This document shows, piece after piece, positions 45,901 to 57,619 of a DNA stretch of 64,000 nucleotides. The notes below the pieces were generated by a model that did no database searches, was not told where the DNA came from, and worked only from the letters and a program-made list of their open reading frames with translations. This DNA comes from Acanthosepion pharaonis (lineage: Eukaryota > Mollusca > Cephalopoda > Sepiida > Sepiidae), in the NCBI GenBank assembly GCA_903632075.3, contig CAHIKZ030004140.1, forward strand, positions 1,447,501 through 1,511,500. Reading direction: 5' to 3'. Position 1 is the first letter of the stretch. Each line of letters begins with the position of its first letter. The translations under genes and the position numbers were made by a program.

Positions 45901-46050
45901 ATGTCTGCCAATATCAATGGGTTTTCATATTTCAATAAAATTATAAACAGAAATTTGTTTGTATCTCAAAATTAAGAACAGGCAGAATTATGAAGTTCTT
46001 GATTTTCAATGATTTTTATGATCAGTAAGTTATCGATTTTTTTAAAAAAT
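42950..46050. other. no gene recognised
   Basis: AT-rich DNA. A purine-rich (GAAA/GGA) tract lies at 43400-43620. A 91-codon frame at 45082-45357 and a 67-codon frame at 44057-44260 show no recognisable motif. Confidence 0.5.
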
Positions 46051-46051
46051 A

Positions 46052-46130
46052 TTGGGTTGACCAAAGATTTCTTTGTTTTATTAAGTTAAAAATTTAGTTA
46101 GTAATGGGACAAACTTTTTGATCAACCCAA
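46052..46130. mobile_element. mariner-type miniature element (79 bp)
   Basis: Near-palindrome: TTGGGTTGACCAAAGATTTC at the left and, complementary, TTGGGTTGATCAAAAAGTTT at the right, with about 20 bp between the arms. The ends resemble the TTGGGTTG.CCAAAAAGT ends known from mariner elements, and the size is that of MADE1-like mini-elements. No coding sequence. Confidence 0.6.
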
Positions 46131-46139
46131 CAGTTTATA

Positions 46140-46725
46140 TATCTAAAGAAATTTTTAAAATGAATGAGTTTTATTTGAATATTGCAAAAATGTATATTTC
46201 ATTTAGGTTTGCGAGTTCAAAATCAGCAGTGATTTTATCATTTTTAAAAATGTAAAATATCCAATTCTCTGTTGATAAAAATATTCACAGAAAATTTAAA
46301 TTGGTATTTATTAAATGGAAAAGCAATTAAAAAACAAAACAGGATAAAAAAAAATCTCAGGAATTTAATATTTAAATATAGACATTTTCTTCTTAGTTAA
46401 GAGAAATATACTTTCTTTCATTATACCATTTTTGAAATAGTTTTGTTCAAGGTGACATCATGTCTTCTAGTTTCTTGTATTCCAAGTGAATTTGATTAAA
46501 AAAAGATGTCATACTATGAAATGAGAGATTCAACTTGATGAGATAGATTTACAATATCAATAACTTTATTTAAAAGCTTTTAAAAGAATTACGCTATTCA
46601 TTAAAATAAAAATAAAAAAGTCAACACATTCAAATAAATAGTTTTATCAACAATGTTGGCTTTCAAGTTTGATAATCTACATGACTGCAGAAAATTGTTA
46701 ATGTTACAGTAATTATCAATGTACA
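46140..46725. other. no gene recognised
   Basis: AT-rich DNA. Nothing named. Confidence 0.5.
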
Positions 46726-46729
46726 TTAT

Positions 46730-46896
46730 TCTATCTATCTATCTATCTATCTATCTCAATTTGTTCATGTCTGTCTATCTGTCTGTGAATTTCAGTTCTT
46801 TATTTGTTTCTATCTATCTGTCTCTTCATATCTATCTCTCTATTTATCTATCTAGCTATCAATCTCACATTGATCAGTTCATATCTATCTACACAT

Positions 46897-46960
<64 letters not shown>

Positions 46961-47021
46961 CTCTGTTGTATAACATTGAGAACTGTTTTATTAACATTGG
47001 CACATTATGTGCAATTCATAC

Positions 47022-47068
<47 letters not shown>
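46730..47068. repeat. (TCTA)n and (TA)n arrays around a 65-bp repeated word
   Basis: (TCTA)n with interspersed CAATTTGTTCATGTC-type words to 46890, (TA)n 46903-46960, a 65-bp unique segment (46961-47028) also found at 48460-48525, then (TA)n 47029-47068. Confidence 0.9.
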
Positions 47069-47069
<1 letters not shown>

Positions 47070-47720
47070 AATCAATAGCTGCATCTACTGCAAGGAAAGT
47101 TGGTTCTCTGTGTCGCACCAGAATGTTTTTCTCATCTGAGTCCATCCTTCACATCTACAAATCTTCTGTTCATCCATGCATGGAATACTGCTGCCATATA
47201 TGGTCAGGTGCCCCCACTGTTCATCTTGAGGTTCTCAACAAAATCCAAAGAAGGATATGAAATGTGATCGATTCTGACTTTGGATGTCAACTCCAATCAC
47301 TTTCTTGCAGATGTGATGTGGCTTCCCTCTATCTTTTTTACAAATATTTATCTGCTCTGATGAGCTATTTTTACTGGGCCCTGACTGCATGAATTTAAGT
47401 GTGCTATTAGGTTTGCATCTCAGTCCCACCCTTTTTACTGTCAAAACAGTTAAATGTAACCACCTCTTCTACCCCAACAGTTTCTTCTCTTGCACTTCCT
47501 GACAGTGGAACTCATTTTCTCTTACTTGCTTCCCTGATAAATGTAATCTTCAAAAATTTAAATGTAATGTCAATCAACATCTTCTGATACCTTGATCCTC
47601 CTCAATGTTTCTTTCTATTCTTTCCTCGATGCCCCATAGACCCAATCTTTTCAGTTACTATCACTTTCTGTAACCTTCTGCATACTAGTGGCACTCCTGC
47701 CTTGCTTGGGATGAAATGCT
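47069..47720 (+). mobile_element. I/Jockey-like LINE fragment
   Basis: Begins directly at the end of a (TA)n array. The plus frame reads ESIAASTARKVGSLCRTRMF, FSSESILHIYKSSVHPCMEY, CCHIWSGAPTVHLEVLNKIQ and RRI before a stop, a conserved segment after the reverse transcriptase fingers/palm in I/Jockey-like ORF2. A degraded remainder continues to about 47700 (VASLYLFYKYL, and a SGTHFLLLA.LIN counterpart). The 3' words TTCTGTAACCTTCTGCATAC are shared with 37595-37620. Confidence 0.8.
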
Positions 47721-47910
47721 TATATTTATATATATTATATATATAAATATATATATTTATATATATATGTATATATTAAATGACAATTACAAAAAATGTT
47801 CGTATATGTATAATGTTTAAAAAAATATCAGATAATGAACATTTTTTCCAATTGCTATTTAATGTATAACTCTATTGGGATCATTTACCCAAATTCTTAA
47901 CATACATATA

Positions 47911-47930
<20 letters not shown>
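47720..47930. other. no gene; AT palindromes
   Basis: Several TATATATTTATA-type palindromes around 47725-47775. Confidence 0.6.
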
Positions 47931-47931
<1 letters not shown>

Positions 47932-47941
<10 letters not shown>

Positions 47942-48109
47942 AGATGTATATGTGGATATGGACAGACTAGCTGGCTAGCTAGATAGATAGATAGATATGA
48001 ACAGACTGAAACAGAAAAAATATGATGACACACACTTTTTGTATATATATATGTATAATATACATAGTATACATATACTATGTATATATGTATAATATAC
48101 ATAGTATAC

Positions 48110-48159
<50 letters not shown>

Positions 48160-48290
48160 TTTTGTTTTTCATTTCTTTCTGTTTCAGTCTGTTCATATCT
48201 ATCTATCTATTCTGATTTGTTCATATTTGTCTCATTATCTATCTACCTCTACCTCTCTATATATGTGTGTGTGTGTGTATGTGTGTTTAT
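47932..48290. repeat. inverted (TCTA)n arrays with perfect 35-bp arms
   Basis: 47983-48017 and 48176-48210 are exact reverse complements (35 bp). Between them lie TA-rich palindromes, including ACATAGTATACATATACTATGT. The arms consist of GATA repeats plus the word GAACAGACTGAAACAGAAA. Confidence 0.9.
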
Positions 48291-48459
48291 ATATATTACA
48301 TAAGTTTATAAATATAAATGTTTTTCCTCACCATTAGCACTATTAGGAGTTTCATGCACATGTTTTAAGTTAACTCAGTCCCTGAAGATTATCTAGTACA
48401 TGAAACTCTGAGCCATAATACTGGAGAGGAAAAACATTTATATTTATCAATATATAGTT

Positions 48460-48521
48460 TATAGCTGTGTTATATTGCATTGAGCACTATCTTATTAACA
48501 CCAGCACTCAATGTGCAATAT

Positions 48522-48552
<31 letters not shown>

Positions 48553-48651
48553 TTCACCTCTTCCATTCTTTTTCTATTTATCCAGTTATCTTGCTCTGCT
48601 CATTATCTGTCTCATTATCTATCTATATATTTTTCATTTCTTTTTGTGTTC

Positions 48652-48685
<34 letters not shown>

Positions 48686-48775
48686 CAGTATATTCATATC
48701 TATCTATCTATTCATCTATCTCAGTCTGTTCATATCTATCTATCTATCTCAGTTTGTTCATGTCACTCTATAAAT
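48460..48775. repeat. 65-bp repeated word, (TA)n(GT)n and (TCTA)n arrays
   Basis: 48460-48525 matches 46961-47028. (TA)n(GT)n follows to 48552. (TCTA)n at 48652-48750 is interspersed with CAGTCTGTTCATATC words. Confidence 0.9.
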
Positions 48776-48779
48776 CAAC

Positions 48780-49530
48780 CTGATCAGCTTTCTCTCCAAC
48801 TATTTTTCTCTGTCTATTAACCTTCCTGTGTAAGATAGTCACGTCATTATCTTTTTCCTTCTTTTCTTTCTTGCCAGCCTTTCTGGCCATCCATTAATCT
48901 TTCCCCATTCATTTACTTTGTTCTTATCTCAAATATACTTATTCACTAATTCAACTCTTTCTTCATAATCCATTTCATTTGTCTTCAAATCTGTTCTCTC
49001 TTCTTCCAATGAATATTTTTTCTGCATCCATCTATCAAATAATTGATTTGCTATCAAAAACAGAGAAATGTGGAGGCAGCTTTGGGAAATATAAGATAGA
49101 ATGCACAATAACGTAACCCTGGAGAAAATTTGCTTGTCTGCTGATCTAAAAATACTGGGGTATCAAACAACAATATGCCAAAAAGCACCTTTCCTCCTCC
49201 TTGTAAATTGAATTTTCAAAACTAGGCTTTCTTAAAAGAAAAAAAAAATACTCATAAAATAGGTCTCTGTTATTAAGTCAACTAGCTCAATAAACAACTC
49301 ACTGAAGATGCTAAGATTAATACTTTCACTGTTGTTAGATTTAGTTCTCAAACTATAATTATTTTAAGGTAAAGAAATTTATCATGATTTTTATTAGATG
49401 AAGCATTGTTAATGTTTTACTTATATTTATTTTCACTTTTTATTAGTTGCTTTTCATTATACCTTTATCCAGACAATCAGTCAATGACAATGAATAAATA
49501 ACACAGAGTAGAAATAATGATTAAGTTCCT
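48780..49530. other. no gene recognised
   Basis: Pyrimidine-rich to about 49030, then AT-rich. Nothing named. Confidence 0.5.
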
Positions 49531-49531
49531 A

Positions 49532-49622
49532 GTGAGACTCAAACTTATTTTCTTTACATTTGGGAAGCATGGTTTACTGTAGCAGCTGCTTTGTTGATTG
49601 AGCTATAACAAAAGAGAGCTAA
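49532..49622 (-). repeat. tRNA-like SINE head
   Basis: On the minus strand TTATAGCTCAATCAACAAAG fits an A box region and AGTTTGAGTCTCACTAGG a B box, about 45 bp apart. The anticodon arm does not fold cleanly. A tRNA-derived repeat or pseudogene is likelier than a functional tRNA gene. Confidence 0.5.
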
Positions 49623-49674
49623 GGAAGAAAGATTTATTCTTCCATTTGAATTTCCCCATTATGGGCATTATTAT

Positions 49675-49858
49675 ATTAGTGATATAAAACATCATAGTTC
49701 ATGCACAGAACTGAATGGCTGAAAGTTAAAAAGAATGATAAACATGCTTTGTTCGCAGAGAGATTTTATACTACTAAGACATACACATAACTATATAGAC
49801 ACATAGACACATATCCCATGTGGCAAATAATATATCACATATACAATGTGAGATGAAT
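49675..49858 (+). repeat. direct repeat flanking the DD37D element (left)
   Basis: Matches 50685-50860: ATATAAAACAT, TAGTTCA, TGGCTGAAA, CTTTGTTCGCAGAGAGA, the ACTAAG.CATACACA word and TCCCATG.GG occur in the same order with small gaps. Confidence 0.75.
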
Positions 49859-49859
49859 G

Positions 49860-50700
49860 AATTGTCAGCTAAATTACACAAACATGAAAATAACACTGAT
49901 ATCTCATTTTAACAGATATATTTACCAAAATTACACAAAAATATCTTCAAATACTAAAGAGTAAATTTATTCAATAAAATCACAATTAGCCACAACCACA
50001 GCCTCCAGACAGCTTCAGAATTTCCTGCAACTCTTCTGGACAGCCTCCTTGATTAAGTTGTTGAATGCTGCCATAATCCTTGCCTTCATTTCATCTTTGG
50101 TATCAAAGAAGTTTTGTTGGTCTCTCGATCATCTGTGCACCACACATAATAATCAAGGAGGTTGCAGTCTGAGGTATTAGGTGGCCAGATGTAAGGAGTG
50201 GTGTAGTCGCAGAAATTGTCTGACAGCCATAACTGGATTCTCCTGCTTGTGTGGCATGGTGCAGAGTCCTGTTGCCAAACATAGGATCTTCCAGCAGCCA
50301 CCCTCTTGACCCAGAGCAGCACTGGTTCTTCAGGACACTTGATGTAGGCTTCTATGTTAAATATGAGGCCCTGTGGGAAGATGAATAGAGGCATAACATT
50401 GTCATCACTAGTGATCACTCCAAACACCTTCATAATCACCATTAGACTCATCCAACTCTTTCCAAATCATCTGCACTGTCCTCAAATTGACACACAAACA
50501 CCCTGAAATGTTCATATCAAAGCTTCCAGTGTGAATTCCAAGCAGTACAACATGCCATTTCCAAATTTCTGGTGAAGTGAATTGTGTCATGGTGCATTTT
50601 TTCCCATAGATAGTGTCCAACTGACCCTACTCGACAGGTTGAATTATCTACTATATCCAAGTCAAGGACATATTCCATGAATGGGAAATATAAAACATTG
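49860..50700 (-). pseudogene. DD37D mariner-like transposase, internally deleted (copy B)
   Basis: Minus strand. An N-terminal HTH remnant (VNLRTVQMIWKELDESNGDYEG at 50415-50485) joins directly to KVFGVITSDDNVMPLFIFPQ. The middle of the protein, including the region of the first catalytic Asp, is therefore missing. Next come NIEAYIKCPEEPVLLWVKRV, AAGRSYVWQQDSAPCHTSRR (second Asp), then WPPNTSDCNLLDYYVW (third Asp), with 37 residues between the two Asp as in DD37D (maT-like) mariners. The C-terminal part is broken (50090 downward). The open stretch 50086-50451 is 121 codons. The deletion differs from that of copy A. Confidence 0.8.
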
Positions 50701-50860
50701 TAGTTCACAGATGGAATGAAATGGCTGAAAAGAATGACAAACACTTTGTTCGCAGAGAGACATTTATATCACTAAGGCATACACAAAACTATATATACAT
50801 ATATATACACATGTCCCATGAGGAGAATAATATATCTACATGGTAAAGCAGAGTATAAGG
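50685..50860 (+). repeat. direct repeat flanking the DD37D element (right)
   Basis: Partner of 49675-49858, same orientation, about 1 kb apart. Confidence 0.75.
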
Positions 50861-50869
50861 AGACACAAA

Positions 50870-52615
50870 AAGAAAGAGCATTACATATAATATGGAGATA
50901 CTCCTGTATCTGGAGAAAACATGTTTAGGACTTCAGATTCAAATAGATGAACCAGATTGATCGAATATATCCCAGGGGAGGACATCTTCCACAAAGAGGA
51001 AATAGTGAGTCTTGGGCTTTCCCAAATTGAGAACTGTGAGCTGGAGTTTCTTTCTGTATATGGGAAAGATATATTCCCAGAGAAATAGCAGCATGGACTT
51101 GTAAGCTGTTGGGTAGACAAATTTACCCTATGCCCAGACCATGCTGGTCCCAAGCTAAAGAAAGTAACCTCTTGGTTTGGCTACTGCAAACAATACTGAA
51201 ATTTACTGCCGCTATTGTCACTGTATGGAGTGACATCACTAAGCAGTCCATCACATGATCCATGTGCCCCCTTTCCACTTAAGATGAAACAAATATTAAG
51301 ATGAAAGACTTAAAAGGAAATAAATATTAAGATGAAAGAAGTAAGATGAAAGAAATAATAGTTAATAATTAACAATGAAAAAGAGCATTTTATTTAAGTA
51401 AATTTTATTTTAATCAAGAAACAGGTGACAGAATTTTAGAGTTTCACATGCTATGAACATTATGCTTATTATTGTACTTGTAAAATCTGTGTTTTTAAAC
51501 ATGATAAATATAGACATATCATACTACACAAGCAAGATAACACATTAAGTATATATTTTTTGTCTGAGTGTAAAAGAAATAAAAAATCTTTGTAGATTCA
51601 GTGAAATATCATATCTGTTGAAAGTGAAACCATGTTTTTCAGAAATAAGATGCAGAAAATGAAATTAATCTGAAAAAATATTAGTTTGAGAAGAACGAAA
51701 ATCTCTGATGCAATTAAATTTGTGCCATGATCGATAAATCAAAATTGTTGTGCAAATGTAAATATCAAAAAACAGAAATGAAAATTCTTCAGTCCATTGA
51801 TCAAATATGTCAAGAAGAAAATCTTGCTTTTGAATTTTCTGTCTTTTAAAGATATTTTTTTTTTTCTTCTGGTTAATAAAGTTTGACCTTAATTCTTTAG
51901 TCTTTTGCAAATGGTGAAATATTTGCCTTAATTCATCAGCCATAAAGAAGGACAAAATTTTGCAATTGCAAAAGTTCTATTTAATCCTATTTGCTTATCA
52001 GCATATACCACCATGTAATTTCTGAAGCAAAGAAAAATCTAGAAAGATTTCATTCACATGTTACTAATATAAGGATTTTCTGAACAAAATACATGATGCA
52101 GCATAGAAAATTAATAAATGGAGAAATTATGTATATTTGTTAGACTGTAATGATCTCGTGTTCACAAGAAATAAAAAACAAAATAATTTCCCATGATTCC
52201 CTAGGATAAAGAAAACCACTCTGCTGAAGGGGAAATTTAGAATCATACTCTTTTCATTGACCTGTCATAAAGAGAGCATGTGGATTTGAGCTGCACTAGT
52301 AATGAAGAGCACGGATAAATCTTACACAAATATCATTTTCTCATGTTTATTGATAGACTTATTGCTTTATTCATTCAACAAGACAAAAAACAGAAACATT
52401 TAACAACCACATTACAAGAATTTTTGCATATTTACCAAACTAGTACAACCAAATCTTTATGACAATAAATCCTTCTATATATATGAATAAATGTCTCACA
52501 TTTTTATGATGTAAATATGTATATTTTACTAACCAAAAACAGGAGTCAAACAAGGCCTATAATAACAAGACAAAACAATAATTGAAGCTAAACTGTTAGT
52601 TGTATATAATAGCTT
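50870..52615. other. no gene recognised
   Basis: 50880-51290 is less AT-rich but unassigned; its 90-codon minus frame has no recognisable motif. The rest is AT-rich. Confidence 0.5.
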
Positions 52616-52619
52616 TCTA

Positions 52620-53045
52620 ATATCAATGTTTAAAAACGTCTTTGAGTGAATGAAATCTTATGGGCCTTGGCAAAGACCACACTTCTTCAAACATTATGTG
52701 CTGGTGCTAAAGAATCACAAAGAACTCTACCAAATAACAGAAAACACATCACTTGAGCATTTCAACAACAGCAATGACTAAAATTGTTTTCACATGTAAC
52801 TTGATGAGAAAATAATGACATAATCAAGATGTTGACATTCCACACTACTTCAAACAAAAGGTTAGAAAGGAAACCGTCTATCAATAGTGGAAAGAGTGAT
52901 AATAGTGGAGTTAAGAAACCTATTTTCCTCAAATATTGTTTTAAGAGAAAGAGTTGATAAATTTTAACCAACAGTAGTACTGGTTGCTCAGTCAATGAAT
53001 GCTGAATGTTTCCTTATAAGGAAATGGGTAATATTACCATTACTA
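52620..53045 (+). mobile_element. LINE-A fragment, copy 4 (3' end)
   Basis: Begins CTTTGAGTGAATGAAATCTTATG..GCAAAGACCACACTTCTTC, as copies 1 and 2 do. The ORF2 tail is broken (counterpart of ELYQITENTS, then FSHVT). Palindrome TTTCCTTATAAGGAAA at 53009-53024, then AATATTACCATTACTA. The match to copies 1-3 is clear along the whole stretch. Confidence 0.75.
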
Positions 53046-53049
53046 ATAT

Positions 53050-53735
53050 AATAAATATAAAAAGTATATGACCAAGTTAGACTCGAAATGTACTCTCCTT
53101 GGCATGTTGATCAGGTATGAAACGTCACAACCTGTCATTCATGAAAGGAATTGAAATGTATTAGAGACTTTAGACATGGGAGTTTGAAGCTTGAGGCTTG
53201 CTCATTTGAAAAAAATAAACTTATGAATGTTTACAGCTGAATGTTTGAAAAAATATCTATGTCAATATTTTGGCTTCCATATTTATAATGAAGTGTCAAA
53301 GTGAAAAAGGATGTACATATTCATGCCAACACCGAGAGTGAAGAATCCACATTCACTTAACACATGACTGCCAAAGAATAAGAAAAAATCTAAAGAGTTT
53401 GTGGCCCAGAAACAGAAGTTCCATTTAAGATAGAAAAATAGGCAGCAATGTAACTTCTATGCATGCAAACATGCAGCTAAAAATATGTACAGAACAGAAA
53501 ATGCAAGAATTGTTTTGTTTGTGTTTTATTAGATGCTTCTCTGATATTATAAGAATGTGGTAAGTGGATAGCAATGTTTTTAAAAACACTTCTTTTATAG
53601 AAATATATTCTAGAAATGAAAATCTTTTCACAGAAGAATGGAAGATGATCTACTATCATGTTAGAAAGGATTGCTTTTAAAGTATATCTTCATATATATA
53701 TCAACATCTATGTGTATATATCAGTATGCATATAT
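53050..53735. other. no gene recognised
   Basis: AT-rich DNA. Nothing named. Confidence 0.5.
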
Positions 53736-53737
53736 CA

Positions 53738-54105
<368 letters not shown>

Positions 54106-54107
54106 TA

Positions 54108-55472
54108 CACAGGCAAAAAAGTTTAGGGAAAACCTGTCATTTCTTTAAAAATACTTTAAAATGAGACATCTTTGCATTTTTTTAAAGTTAAAGATAAAAT
54201 TTCAGTCACTAAATTCTATTTGTTTTATTTTTCAGTTTTTCTCCAGTTTCCTTTTACTACCAAAAAGTTCACATTTGGATTCATCTGTCCACAAGAAATT
54301 TTGCTAAATTATGAAACATTTTGTTTTCAGTATTAACCCCTCAGTAGACTTTTTGAGATTACCAAAGTGGTTGAAGAACTCTGGACATGTGGTGCAATAT
54401 TTGTTAGAAAAGTAATTAGAAACTGGCAAAAATGTTGGTAGAAAAAGAACTGGAGCACCAAAACTGATAATTACTGCTGAAGATAATCACTTGATTATTG
54501 AGAGCAACAGAAAGAGAAGGAAAACTGATCCACAGTTGACAGCTGAAATTAATTCTTCTCAATAACTAGTGTAGCACTCAACTGTGAAAAATCAAGTTAG
54601 GGCTCAAGTAGTGAATAACCACCAAGAAACCCCAGTTATGGAAGGTGAATAAGCAGAAATGATTGTTATGGACAAAAAAAAAAGCATATGAAATGAACAT
54701 TGAAAGAGTGACAAAATCTGTTGTGGACAGAAGAGTCGAAATTTGAACATTTTACTAATAAGAGGAGAGTGTATGTGAGAAGAAAGACAGGAGAAATACT
54801 GAATGATAAATGTGTGATTCCAATATTTAAGCATGGTGGCAGCTCCATTATAGTGTGGGGCTGTTTTGTGGGAGTGAGTGCTTGAGATTTGATTCAGGTG
54901 AAGAAAATCATGAAAAAAATGAACAATATTATTCTGTTTTTCAAAGACATGCTATACAATCTGGTTGAAAAAAATCACCTTTCAGCAATACAACGAACCA
55001 AAATACTCTTCTAAATTATGTAAAAATTTATTTGAGTCAAAAAACAGGAAAATTTTGGAAATTGTGACTTAGCCACCACAATCTATTGACATCTATCCCA
55101 TTGAATTATTATGGGATGAAATGGACAGGAAAGTTCAAAGAGAATATCTAAAGAGTGAGCTTAATGCTTCAGAAGGTCTGCCATCTAATTTTTTTTTCCA
55201 AAAACTGATGGAAAGTATGCCAAGAATTTGTAAAGCAGTAATTAAGGCCAGTGATAGTTTCATTGACAAAAGCAAAATGTTTTTCCTTCCTGCATGATAA
55301 TTTCTATGATCATTTTTTATAGTTAAGTGCTTATTTTTTGTCAAAATAAAGCAAATACACTGTAGTTACTGAAATTAAATTTTATCTTTTACTTTTAAAA
55401 ATACAAAATTTTTTCATTTTAAGGTGTTTTTTAAAGAAATACCAGATTGCCCCAACCTTTTTTCCTGTAGGG
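54108..55472 (+). mobile_element. Tc1-like DNA transposon with ~105-bp TIRs, dead transposase
   Basis: 1365 bp between TA dinucleotides (54106-54107 and 55473-55474). Left end CACAGGCAAAAAAGTTTAGG and right end (complement) CCCTACAGGAAAAAAGGTTG continue inverted for about 105 bp. The plus-strand transposase remnants run: a helix-turn-helix region ending in TGAPK.IIT.ED..LIIESN (54450-54510), NNHQETPVMEGE-type frameshifted linker, then EESKFEHF near 54735 (family DESKFE; the first Asp is Glu), IPIFKHGGSSIIVWGCF (54820-54870), QQYNEPKYS (family Q.DNDPKH; second Asp lost), and YPIELLWDEMDRKV near 55095 (third acidic Glu kept). MESMPRICKAVIKA ends it. Several stops. Confidence 0.85.
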
Positions 55473-55513
55473 TATGATATATGAATCAGCATGTTTGCAT
55501 GCTTTTGTATATG

Positions 55514-55514
<1 letters not shown>

Positions 55515-55600
<86 letters not shown>
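55515..55600. repeat. (CT)n(TA)n compound microsatellite
   Basis: About 12 CT units and about 31 TA units, 40 bp right of the Tc1 element. Confidence 0.95.
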
Positions 55601-55603
<3 letters not shown>

Positions 55604-55604
55604 C

Positions 55605-57600
55605 CATTAGAGGATTTCCTGTAATCTTCAATGGTCTTTTGACCAATGTAACAACTGAAGGCTTTGTCCAGATTTTCAGGTACATGTTAATGACACAAAA
55701 ATAATTTTCATTCAGTTTTTCTAAATGAAAATTTTCCCCATTTATTCTTTGTTCAAACCAAGAGAAAAGGAAGATATTTCTTTGGTTCCTGATAAAAGAC
55801 AACCATTTAACTGAAAGCACAATTTCTACACATTTGACAATCCGTTGTTTTTACATGTAAAAATGGCAATTTTATGCATTCATTGTCAAGGATAGATTTC
55901 ATTCTGATTGGGAAGCTAATCCATAAGTTGAAGAAAAAAGTCAGTTTCTTAAAATAGAATCTCAGAATGTAGCAGTCCAATCCAATATATAGAAATAAAG
56001 TAGCATTAAAATCAGAACTCTTTGAAAGTTCTCTGTTGGTTGTATTTCTAAATCCAATCAGACTCCCCAAAAATGTGTAGCAAAAACAAAAAATAAAATG
56101 TTCTTAATGAGATGACCATTATTGTTGTAGAGCAAGATGTGATATTATGGCAGCAATCCATCTAAATAGAACCATATTGAACTAAAACATGGCAGCACCA
56201 TTTTGTCTTGTTCTCCAATAGAGTAAAATGGAAAAAGCATTACTTTTTGTCACACTGTCTGCTAACCTTCCAGTGTTGAAGACAATTGCTTGGGACATTT
56301 TTCATTTTCAATGCGTTTGGTCATCAGAGGTTATTCTATCATGTGACATTGGTTCTTCAGCATAGAAAATTTTTTAATGTATATCTTTTTCTTGACACAT
56401 TTTTCTTTACTTCACTGCTAGCTTTTCTTTGTCTTTGAAATATTTGGTGTGACTTGTCTGCTAAAGGTGTTGGGTTTGGGTCATCATTCTTTTTGTAATA
56501 TGACTGATCTATTTTGAAGCTAAGAGACCATCTAGATGTCTGGCAAGATTTTACTAACTTTTGCTAGGATTGCAAAGTTATTTATGTATTTATGAACATC
56601 TACAATACTCAAATGTTATAAAAAATTTTACATAGGGAATTGGATTTAAAACCTGGTTATATATTTCATTAGAAATACTCTGTATACTTCTTCTTACCGA
56701 GAAATGTATCTGCATTCTGTGTAACAATATTTCTCCCTAAAACATTGAAACAAAAAGTTACTTTATTACTTATTCATGAGTTTTTACAAAGATAGAAAAA
56801 CTTTACAGTATTTTCTGACAATAAGTAAGGACTTAAGGCAAAATTTGGGGATAGTTATCGCAACCAGTTTTAATTGCTGAAACTTTATTTTGCTTTATCC
56901 AGAGCAGTAGCGTCCAGAAGGGGTGAGGCTAGAGGGTGTGATGGCCTTGGGCATCCATATTGGGAGGGCATCTTATAAAAGAGTGAAATAAAAATTTAGT
57001 TTTAGAAATTTGAAATTGTCTCTATTAAATTTGTAGTACAAGCCACCTACCATCCCACAAGCTCATATGAATGGGGATCTGTGTTTTGATAAGCAATACA
57101 GGAGTATCCCCACTGCTACTTGAGCCTTAGGGGCATACAGTCAAGGCATTACAAACACTCTGCATGTCACTGATTCAGCTCCAAAGTAGGACACAAGGCC
57201 AAGTCAAAATGTAGGTTTTAAGTAAAGACTAAAAATTTGAAAAAATAGAAATTGTAAATTTCTTAAAAATTAAAATTTAATTTTCCAAAATTTTTAATCT
57301 TTAAATGAATATACTACAAATTAAAATTATAAAAGTAAAACTTTTACATGTGAGATTATTATTATTTTTGATATATTAAATGTAAATTATGTTCTTATGT
57401 CATGTGTCCATAAGACAAGAATATTCTGATCATCCATATGATAAAATCAAACCTGAAGTGCCAATTTTTATGCATAAGGCAAATTTGTATGGAGATAAAA
57501 TATTATTGGAAGAATGCTGATAATTTAATAATTTAAAATATAATACCAATTTAATTGATATTATATTTAATGCAGCTATCAAAAATCGTGACTGAAACAA
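55605..57600. other. no gene; possible hAT-like terminus
   Basis: AT-rich DNA. GCAGTAGCGTCCAGAAGGGG at 56904 with a following GGGCATCC..GGGAGGGCATC resembles the CAGTGGCGTA..GGGG ends of invertebrate hAT elements. No partner end was identified. 57000-57200 is unassigned. Confidence 0.4.
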
Positions 57601-57619
57601 ATTGTGAATGAAATCGCTA

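Noticed and set aside
49532..49622. Functional tRNA gene on the minus strand
   Set aside because: A and B boxes are present but no clean anticodon or acceptor stem pairing could be drawn; read as a SINE head.
50881..51153. 90-codon minus-strand frame in a less AT-rich patch
   Set aside because: No family resemblance, and it lies beside repeat DNA; probably an unassigned repeat.
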